From positions 1,247,933-1,311,932 of the forward strand of contig JACDOX010000172.1 in the NCBI GenBank assembly GCA_014549065.1: a stretch of DNA of 64,000 nt. The letters run 5' to 3'. This stretch comes from Cardinalis cardinalis. Taxonomy: Eukaryota; Chordata; Aves; Passeriformes; Cardinalidae. Positions 52,129 to 61,082 of this stretch are shown one piece after another; positions within the stretch are counted from its first letter, which is position 1; every line of letters begins with the position of its first letter. The position numbers and the translations under genes are program-made. The notes beneath the pieces were generated by a model. That model was given only the letters and a program-made list of their open reading frames with translations. It was not told where the DNA came from and did not search any database.

Positions 52129-55100
52129 GTCCCCTGGAGTGGCCGGGAAAGGGTGGTGGTGGGAGGACACAGCATTCACAGCTAGCCTGAGACACAAGCC
52201 AGTTTATTTACTTAAACAACAAACATCCAGCATGCCAGGAGAGCAGCGACAGAGGGCAGTTCCTGAATGGGATGAGACAGTATGTCTTCTAAAGCGCCCA
52301 CCCACGTTGCCTGAAAGGGTTTAGCAGTGCTGACTCCTTGTGAGGAAATAACAACTTGTGTGTTCAGAAACGTCACAGGCAACCCAGCAATGTGTGTGAT
52401 GTGAGGATCTCACAAGCTGTCTGAAAATGACCAGAGGCAAAACTCTGCTTATTTTCCCTTTATTTCCTTCACAACTCTGCATACCCCTCCCTCAGCTCTC
52501 TTTTTGGGGCTGTCATTCTTCTCATCATCCTGCATGCAGCTGGCATTTAGCAGCAGAGCACATTCTCCATCAGATGGACAGAGAAGGGGGTTATATAAAC
52601 AAACAGAACAACAAGAACATTTCTAGGAGCAACATCAAACCTGACCTTTTGTTTTATGGCAAAAAGTAACGAAGATGTTCTTGGGAAAACAGCTTAGCTG
52701 AGAGAGAAAAACACGAACCCTTGAACTGTTGTGCGTGTGAGGAGCTGACCAAGCAGTGAGTTGCTTTCCTACCAGGGCTCTGAACTCTGCTGGACTATAA
52801 AAATGTACATGGTCGCTGTCATTCCGTAAAGCTTGGTAACCTCAGAACTCAGCTGAAATGAAGCAAAACAAACCTTTTGCTATCTGTTGTTTTTTCTAGC
52901 AGTCCTGGAGCTGGATTTTTGCTGACGACTCCTCAGCATGGCAATATGTGACACCAGTGCTCTGTGATCTCTGCTGCTCTCCTGCTGCTTTTCCAGATTG
53001 AGGCAAAGGTGTTGACTTTGACCTACAAAGCCCTTGATGGCTTTGGACTTTCCTTCTAGATTTTTTCTCTCTGAAAGCTGTGACCAACAGAGGGGTCCCA
53101 GATGCTGTGTTTGAAAGAGAGCTATGAGACAGGTTTATCTTTAAGGATGCCTTGTAGATGGCATAAACTCTTCCATACACACTCCAAAATATTCTCATGT
53201 GAAAGGTTTGCATCCTTCCTCTGGCTCTTGTCAAAAGTCTAATGTGCCCTTGAAAGACTACCAGGGAATCCCAAGATTTCATCCTTGATCTTCTGAATGC
53301 CAGCTCAGAAACTCTGTTATAGGGTTTTTGAAGTACTTGGACACTGGTACTGCACTACTTTCCTTCAGTTTCGATGGCATTTGAGAAGTTCCTTACTTCA
53401 GTTAAAGGGAATAAAATTAATTTCATCCTAATTTTATTTCAATATTTATTATCTAATTAATGAGCACTTACCACTTAATACTCCTGCACCTAGGCTTCAG
53501 TTAATATGAACTATTGGACTGGACTTCAGCAGCAGTCAGTGGTAAGGATTTTTTTAGCTCTCTAGACGCTGCCANGGGATTAAAGGACCCATGCTTTAGA
53601 ACTTCCCTTCCTCTTCACTGATTAGAGAAAGTCAGTGAATACTCATATGCATTTGAAGCTCAGTTTCTTAAAGACTCTTAAATAGGTAAATGTCAGATGG
53701 TGGTCGTATCAAAACTGTGATTTTTTCATTCCCTTTTAAGTAAAATTACAATTCTGTAATGCGTATTCCTTCCCAAACTGTTTATGACTTCTTACTAGCA
53801 CTGAGTTCTTTTCATCCACAACTCTAAGGCTGGGATCCACAACAGTGGTTAGCTCTACCCATGTGGCATCTACACAGCTTTCTGGATTTGGACTTTACTA
53901 TCCTAAATTACAGTTTATCTCATCCACTCTTGCCTGGCAACCCTTAGCATTATACAAAATCATATGCAGACATCCCCTTGTAAAAACACTAAAGCTCATC
54001 CTCAAAATATACATAGAAGCAGCATCCATTTGCACTCCACCTTTTTAGGGGACTTGTGAAATCATGCTCTAAAGTAGTCTAAGAGTACACCTCACTGACT
54101 TCTCTGAGAAGGTCACTTCTCTCCCTGCTTTTCTCACAGAACACTGTAGCAAGCTTGTAAATACTTGGTACATCTGCAACAATCTTCACAGATAATTCAT
54201 GCAACACTCACACTTTAATGGTGGAAGAATGATGCATTTGGCCAGATTTCTGCGCCTATGTACACCTGCAGTTTTGGACCCGTGTCCTTACATGTGAGAA
54301 GGACAACTCTGAACAAATTAGAGTAAATTATTTAAATAAATAGGAAAGCTAATCTCTAGAACTAGGCACAGACGGAGCTGTTTTTCTGCACTCTGATGAG
54401 GCCATCAAATCACATAAGCATGTGATAATTTGTGAAATCACATGGTGCCTATCACATCCACAGAAGTCTCTGGCTGAATGAAACTGGTCAAAAAACTGTT
54501 CTGCTTCTTCCATCTAGTTCTTCCAGAAGACAACTCGAAATTGCCCTTCCCTTCCATGTGGGCCATAAATGTCTCTTCTGGTAAAACTGATGTTTATCAG
54601 CAAACAGAATCTCACTTGGCTGCATTGCTGAACACCATTTCATAGATTGGTACCTGTGCTAGAGCTCATAGCTCATGCCTGGTTTTACCATTAATCATCT
54701 TTCCTGTTTGCAGTCTCCATGCTGATCGCATGCATAACAAAACTGTCTGCCTAAGAGGTGTAACCCTGCATTCCTCCCTACACACACCCCGGTGCATTGA
54801 GAGATGCAACCTCAACTAATAGACAATTTTGAGTTCGTGCTTCCTCTGTTGCTCTTTGCTGTGTATGGATACNGTCTCACACAGCACTACTGAAGCACCA
54901 AGTTATTGCTAAATGCAGTTTGAATAAAAGGGCAAGAGCATTTATGAACATTGCTACATTGTTTGGGGTCTCTGAAAACATTTGCCCTGCCATTACACCA
55001 TGCAGACTGTCATATGCTTAATGGTCATGCTTGAAGGCTCAATGGCTATGCTTGAACTTGGACTACAGTAAATATGTGCTTCAGTGTTTTGTTAATAAAC

Positions 55101-55460
55101 AGTAGCACAGCCAATCCCTGGTGTAATTTTAATTGGAGAATCACGCTGTCCCTGAAAAAGGAAGAAGGAGAGGCTAGTCCAGGTTTTTAAACAGACCTTT
55201 CTACTGTACTGTACTGCGCCCAAGGGAGAACAGTCCCATAATGACAAAAACTGAACAATTACCTCTGGGCATATGTTCTAATTAGCATATTATGGCTCAT
55301 TTCAAAGTGACCAATAGGAATTGCTTTTGTTCACAAGCCTCAAGTGAATAGCAAACCTCTAAGCTCTTGCCATCAGTGGCACAAGCTTTTGTTGCGCCAA
55401 GAGTGCCGACCCTCCACCAACACCTGTCCTCCAGGAGGAAAGAGGTAGGAAGCCTGTGGG
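52129..55460. other. Single-copy DNA, no gene seen
   Basis: No exon or RNA gene was recognised. An imperfect 21-bp tandem duplication lies at 55020-55061. A TAATTA/CCAAT-containing patch at 55270-55330 (CTAATTAG at 55278, CCAAT at 55311) is compatible with regulatory DNA but is weak evidence. Ambiguous bases are at 53575 and 54873. Confidence 0.6.
55020..55061. repeat. Imperfect 21-bp tandem duplication
   Basis: AATGGTCATGCTTGAAGGCTC is followed by AATGGCTATGCTTGAACTTGG. The AATGG, ATGCTTGAA core and spacing are retained with a few changes. Confidence 0.75.
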
Positions 55461-55537
55461 CATGGGTGTTTGGTTAAAGGATGGACTTGGTGATCCTGGA
55501 GGTTTTTTCCAACCATGGAAAAGATTCTGTAGTTCTG
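55461..55537 (+). mobile_element. CR1 LINE, very short 3' end
   Basis: GGATGGACTTGGTGATCCTG (55479-55498), then GGAGGTTTTTTCCAACCATG, and a tail reading AAGATTCTGTAGTTCTG match the terminal part of avian CR1: 'ttggacttgatgatcctt.aggtcttttccaac' followed by degenerate ATTCTATG-type repeats. About 75 bp is clear. A little more may extend upstream to about 55400. The 5' end is truncated, as usual. The minus-strand frame across it is not a gene. Confidence 0.85.
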
Positions 55538-56689
55538 ACACTCAAAATTTGTTTACAGCTCATTAAACGTCTGCCTTCTGCCCACGCTGAGACAGAGCTT
55601 TATGGAAAATGTTTTGTGAACTAGTATTTGTCTCCAAAGTTTCTCTGAGTGTTTTTTGGTACAGGTCCACAGTGGACCTCTGTGTTTCATCTCAATTTGT
55701 GAGATAATATTTTACCTAAATATTATTATTATCAGCCCAAATTACCTAAACCACATGACATGATTTAGAGCTAGCATGGAAAATCTTGACTTCAAAACAA
55801 TAGAGTAGATACAGACATAAATGATGAACAGCTCCCCCACATAGTATGGATACTCCTAATACCTTAATCCTAAAATATATAGAAGAAAATGAAGCAACAT
55901 GATAATAATATATACAAACTGTCACTCAAGCATGTGAATATATGAATGTAATTATGACCTGCCAGCTCTCATTCTGAATATTTTAGTGTGGTGGGAAGTC
56001 TGCTGAAATCTTTGTGGAATGCAGATACATTCCAGTCATCCAAGTAGCTCCAGGACAGTCCAAGAGTTGTGATTTCAAATAAATTCATGTAGTTCCTGAG
56101 TTTTAGAACTGAAGGATGTGTCTGACATGTGGATAATCTGAAATTTCTTTATGCAAAAGATGACTCATCTGAGATTATCAGAATCCTGTGTTTGGACTAT
56201 CTCTATTATGGATTTACAGTGTTATCAAATCAGACTCTTGAAGTCAGAGATACAATCCACTTGTACCAACTATTTGCCAGAAGAGAAAGAGGCGGTTTTC
56301 TGCTGAGAGATGTACCACTTGTATTGATTTTGCATCTGGATTGCAAGTTTTGGGCAGACACTGGCTATCATTGGCTTCAATGCAATTCTCAGACCAATTA
56401 TTACACATATGAAAATTCTCCAAACAGGGGACCACAGTATTGTAAATGATGCAGGATTTTTTTTTTCCCAGGGAATTATTACATCAAAGGAATAAATCAA
56501 TTTTAATAATATACTCCCATAGCCTAAAAAACATTAAATCTAAATAATCTAGAAATAAGTGCAGTTAGAGAGAGAGGAACTGTGCTTTATTAGTTTGGAC
56601 TTAGTTTTGATAATATTTCCTTTGTAAAAGTGAGCTGGAATTAATGTTGAACACGTTGAGTTGTTTTAGCCATACAGAGAAAAGCAAAT
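55538..56689. other. Single-copy A+T-rich DNA, no gene seen
   Basis: A 106-codon plus-strand frame at 56129-56449 is present with no recognisable domain and with overlapping minus-strand frames. It is regarded as chance. No RNA gene or transposon was seen. Confidence 0.6.
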
Positions 56690-56726
56690 TATTTCCTAAG
56701 GTTACAGAGTAACATCTTAGGAAATA
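56690..56726. repeat. Strong hairpin, 16 paired positions, 3-base loop
   Basis: TATTTCCTAAG (56690-56700) pairs exactly with CTTAGGAAATA (56716-56726), and the adjacent GTTAC (56701-56705) pairs exactly with GTAAC (56709-56713). The loop is AGA, and a single two-base bulge AT sits in the right arm. Its right arm overlaps the first copy of the 59-bp duplicated sequence. Only the right half recurs in the second copy, so the hairpin itself is not conserved between copies. Confidence 0.85.
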
Positions 56727-56765
56727 TAAGAAAAAGCCATGAACTGATTTCCTTTTCCTGGCATT
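56707..56765. repeat. 59-bp dispersed repeat, copy A
   Basis: This matches 59445-59503 at 55 of 59 positions without gaps, in the same orientation. The shared core includes AGGAAATATAAGAAAAAGCC and ATTTCCTTTTCCTGGCATT. Flanks on both sides are unrelated. The overlapping minus-strand frames of the two copies therefore share the peptide wording NARKRKS-HGFFLYFL, which reflects the shared DNA and is not evidence of coding. The family is unknown to me. Confidence 0.9.
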
Positions 56766-59269
56766 CCTAAATAAAAAATTGAGAAGTTTGGTTTCACATT
56801 TTGAAGTGACTTTCTGTTTAGAAATGTATCTATATTTTACAAGACAGAAAAATCTCTGAATGAAACTCTGCATTGCAGGTTAAACAAAATGCCTCGTACA
56901 TTCTCTCCAACAGCTGTTTTACAGCTTCCTGGTTTGTCTGTGGTGGAAAATGCAGCTGATTCTCCCTGTAAAGTTTAGGGAGACGCAGTTTTTAAACAAA
57001 ATCTGAAATTTGTTCTCAGGGATACATCCTTCCACAGCACTGCAGCAGTGATGAATGCAAGGCACAGCAGGATGACAATGAACCTCCAACTGCAACCTTG
57101 GCAAGAGACAAGAGCCTGTCGTACCCAACCCAGGGCAGATGCCCTTTCAATTGGAGAAAGCAAGGCAACTGATGAACTTGAGCTACATGAAGAGTAAATG
57201 TGTTCAGTCTCCACTGTATTTCTAATTTATTGACCTGTAGATAAGGAGAACAGAATTGGGACTAAAAGAATTTATATTGTTTTTGTTTTCTGGTGAAACA
57301 AACACAAGAAATTCAATAGGCTGTGTTTTAATTTGTCATAGTGTTCATTAGATAAATAAATATCACTGACATTAATCACCACCTGGGACTGCAAAACACT
57401 TGTCAGATTCTGGAAGCTCAGATAGTCCTCTTTTATATAGCTAATTTACTGCAAAACCATTTTCAGGTTTAATAAGTTGGACTTCTGTCTACATCTCAAT
57501 TATAAAATACTGTAAAAAGCAATGCCTCTCCCCACAAACTGCTTTTAAAAATTACCTCTTATGTGTCCTGTCTAATAGACACAATCACAGAAACCTGTGA
57601 AAAATGTGACAAAATTGTACACCAGAAGACAATACATTGAACAGCTGCTAAACCTATAGAAGTCATACTGTTTCCTGCAGTCCCTGTTTGAGCATCTGAT
57701 CTTATTGGAGCCAAGATGATTTGGAACAGCTTAGAGAGGAACTATTGACTGAAGAGACNTTTATATGGAAAACCATTGTTCAGTTAAATTTTATGACTTC
57801 ACAGCTATTAAACTAGAGAAATTTAACAGAGAAAATTTCCTTCGAGGTTTCTTTATGAAGTGAGTACACTGAGTTCCCCATTTCTTCACAGATTAGGCTC
57901 TGTTCTTAGGAGCTCTCTCATCTTTCATCTACTGGAAAAAACAAAAAGCATGGCCTGGGTTTAGCAGTAGAAGCCCCTCATTATGAATGAACTTCACCCC
58001 CCTAGAAGGAGGAGCAAGAACTGTCAGCTATTCTACTGTTAATGTTGTGATGGATTTTAGAGAAGCCTGCTGGAGGTGACCAGAGTTTCTCCTTTGGCTA
58101 ATAATTACGTTATCAGGAATGCCCTCCCTATTTGCCACTACATTTGCATCAAGAAGTTTCCCTTTACCTGAGTGTCATTCCAATAGCAGCATGGAAGGAG
58201 CAGCTAATGACTACCATGCCACCTAAAGTCTTGTCCTGCATGGCACTCAATTGTTCAGAGGTGAAGGATCTTTCAGCAGGAGCAAAAAAGGGGAGAAGAT
58301 ATGGCCTATCAAAATGCATTGTCACATATGTCCATGTGTTCTTGTGATTCACCACTCTGCTGAACAAAGGTTACAGTCTGTGGCAGGGCTTTCTTCAGTG
58401 GCTTGCTCCCAGGGGACAATCCAGCAGTTAAATCTGCACAATACCACGTGCGTAATAGCACTCATTCAGCTTTTCTGATGCAGTCATGCTAGACCTGGAG
58501 TACATGGAGGGAGAAGCAGATACCAAAATATGTAGACTTCAAAAGTAACCTTACATGACATTCCAAAGTCATATTGAAATCCACTGTAATCCTCCTTGCC
58601 AGGACTTTTCTGCCAGACCATCACTCATGGTCTTTATTACCCATTCGTGTAAACCTGGAGAATTATGTTTCATTTCTTGCTAGATGTTAAATGTCATTTC
58701 TAAAATGCTGATGTATGTCAGGACCCACCCAGGACACCACCTCATGAGAAACTGCAATGTAACATTTTATTATACCTTCAAAATATATCTGAATTGAGAA
58801 CAAAGCTATTATGCTTCTACAAGCATAAATGAATCCTGAACTACCATGTTCCAGTGTCACTGATTGTTCTTTGTCCTTTCCTGATACCAGAGGCTTTGGC
58901 TTGATTATATGCCCTTTATGCTTCACTCTGTTCTTTTGGTTTTTTCTCTGACCTAAGAAAACATCATATTAATTAGAGCAAGTCAAGTTCAAAGGACGTG
59001 AGTGAACCCAACAAAGTGAAGACCCTTTTCATAATATTTTAATATCCTAAAGCTTCACACTTAGTAAATTGTGTCATTGGAAGATTTATTCTTCCCATTT
59101 TTTCCAGTGTTTGGACTTGATGGCAAAAGCTCTCAAAAGAAAAAAGCTGCATCTTGAAAGGCAGCAATTGCTCCCTATGCGGTAGTGCACGCTCACAAGT
59201 TCAAATTTATGTCAGTGCACCACACAGACTGCTGGGGATAGGGGGAGCACAGCTAGAAACACACCTTGG
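56766..59269. other. Single-copy DNA, no gene seen
   Basis: No exon, RNA gene or transposon was recognised. One ambiguous base is at 57759. Confidence 0.65.
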
Positions 59270-59330
59270 GATAAATGGATAAATGCCATTTATCTGTTTT
59301 GAAGATAAATGCCATTATTCTCTTTTGAAG
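59270..59330. repeat. 26-bp tandem duplication with adjoining 9-bp inverted repeat
   Basis: Units 59279-59304 and 59305-59330 match at 23 of 26 positions, both starting ATAAATGCCATT and ending TTTTGAAG. Overlapping the start, GATAAATGG (59270-59278) and CCATTTATC (59286-59294) form a perfect 9-bp stem with a 7-base loop. Confidence 0.88.
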
Positions 59331-59381
59331 CACTATGCAGAGTCTTGTCTTGACAAGATTGCAGAGAAATGGCAGGTCCAT

Positions 59382-59426
59382 TGGCTTTTTTTTTCCTTTT
59401 CCTTTTTTTTTGTTTTTTTTTTTTTT
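59382..59426. repeat. Poly(T)-rich tract next to repeat copy B
   Basis: About 45 bases of T interrupted by a few C and one G. Read on the minus strand it is a poly(A)-like tail beginning 18 bases after repeat copy B ends, the layout expected of a retroposed transcript. Confidence 0.85.
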
Positions 59427-59444
59427 AGATCATACATGTATATC

Positions 59445-59503
59445 GAGTAACACCACAGGAAATATAAGAAAAAGCCATGAGCTGATTTCCTTTTCCTGGC
59501 ATT
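59445..59503. repeat. 59-bp dispersed repeat, copy B
   Basis: Gapless match to 56707-56765 with four differences, three of them clustered near the left end. In minus-strand reading this copy continues for 18 bases into unrelated sequence and then into a poly(A)-like tract. This suggests a retroposed RNA end, but no flanking target-site duplication was identified. It may be a member of an undescribed or lineage-specific repeat family, or part of a processed pseudogene. Confidence 0.9.
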
Positions 59504-61065
59504 TGAAGTTCTGTGCTCTACCAGTGAAGTGGAAATTTCAGAGCAATCCACCTGCAAAGCCATGGCATTGTGCTGTGTGGGGAGACTCCCTAACACTGCT
59601 GAGTGGGGAGCAGTGGCAGCTACAGAATCTTTCCCGCACACTTGCATTAGATCTGCAGTTGCAGCTCGTGTCAGTTTGAATTTTGAATGTGATAGGTACT
59701 GCCACGGTTATTGTGCTTGGTGTGTCTAAAAGGAAAAAGGCATTTCCTTGGGGGACAGCAGCACAGTGCCACGTGCTTCAAGCAGAAAACTTGGGGCTGC
59801 TGCAGTGTCATCTCACTTTTGTAAACGGGGGGAAGCTGCTTTATTTGGATCATTTATGACTTCATTCTTCCTAGAATTCTATTTTAAGACACTTTGTTTG
59901 TGTTGTGACAGCCTTTAAAAGGGGGTATGAGTTTTACAACTTAACAGAGTGCTGGAAATATTAATGGTGCCAAAGACATAAAAGAGGTATATTGGCCCTG
60001 TAGCTTGTTATGAAATCAAAGGTACTATAACCGCAGCAGTGAATAGATGACTTCCCAAGATTAGCAGTCCAGCTTGCCCTTCAATGCTGTTGTCTAAGGA
60101 CTCAACACATATTTGATGAGCATATATTTTACCCAGCAATATTTCTTTAATCAGACTAAAATAATTGTCACAATTCTAAAGCTGTACAGACCAATACTGA
60201 ACTTTTAAAATAAGTGATGAGAGAAAGGCAAATGTCTAAGAATTGCAGCACCACTATGTCCAAGTGCATGAGAATATTTATTACTTTAAAACAGCTGAAA
60301 ATAATAGTGAATATGCAAGTTGTGTACATGAAAAATACTGTGTCTACTTAGTAATAAAAACCAAAGAGCATTATAAATGGCCTGATAGCCTCAGAGTATT
60401 TCTGTCATGCATGTGTGTCTGCGTGGAGAGATACAACATATGTTTCACACATACTTTACATGAATGCTAAAATGTCCAGTGCCCCCAGAAGAGGAAAAGG
60501 ACTAATATGGCCCTGAGAGTGCTTGGGGTTGTCCCAGTGTAACTCTGACCTTCAAGCTCAGGTGTAGCTTTCCCTACATGGATGCTCCACAGGGTGCTGC
60601 TGGAACATTAGGAAGTGACCCCAGCAGGGTGAAGGCAGCTTACCAGCACCTAGAGGAACTCTGCTTCCCTCCTGAATTATATTGCCACATTCAACATAGA
60701 AAGTAGCTTCTGAAGGTGAAATTAGCTGAATTCCACTTTTGTGTACACAGGCTGTTCTTCTTTGGCCAGGTAGCTGGCTGCTAAATAACTTGATGATTGG
60801 TGGAACTAAGGGCAACTCCTCGTCCCTAGAGGAGCTGACCTGCTGTCTCACCTCACATAAAATTGCGTGGCACACTTTCACACTGCTCAGGGCCAGGTTC
60901 AGCAGCATAGCTTTTGAGTACCAGGGACAAAGAGCAATCCTGTAAGAAGGAGGATGAGTGATGCTCCACACAGTTGCCCTTCCCAGATAGAGGCAGGGAG
61001 CCATGCCCAGATCAGAAGGGAAGAATCTCAAATCCTTGAAGAGGCTGTGCTCTGCACTGCTTCAC
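59504..61065. other. Single-copy DNA, no gene confidently seen
   Basis: This includes a 157-codon open frame on the minus strand at 60558-61031, among the longest uninterrupted frames in the window, in locally GC-richer DNA. I recognise no domain, signal peptide or family. A 68-codon plus-strand frame overlaps it. It is left unannotated as a gene for lack of support. Confidence 0.55.
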
Positions 61066-61082
61066 GGGGTGGGGGGTGGGGG
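61066..61082. repeat. G-rich run
   Basis: GGGG, T, GGGGGG, T, GGGGG occupy 17 bases. Three long G-runs with single-base spacers could form a two- or three-tier quadruplex, but there is no clean fourth GGG run. Confidence 0.8.

Noticed and set aside
56129..56449. 106-codon plus-strand frame in A+T-rich DNA
   Set aside because: Two minus-strand frames overlap it, and no homology or splice context is seen.
56601..59647. Shared peptide wording NARKRKS-HGFFLYFL in two minus-strand frames
   Set aside because: Explained by the 59-bp DNA repeat at 56707 and 59445. The frames diverge immediately outside it, so it is not evidence of a protein family.
61066..61082. G-quadruplex
   Set aside because: Only three G-runs are present. 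A canonical four-run GGG quadruplex cannot be drawn, so it is kept only as a G-rich run.
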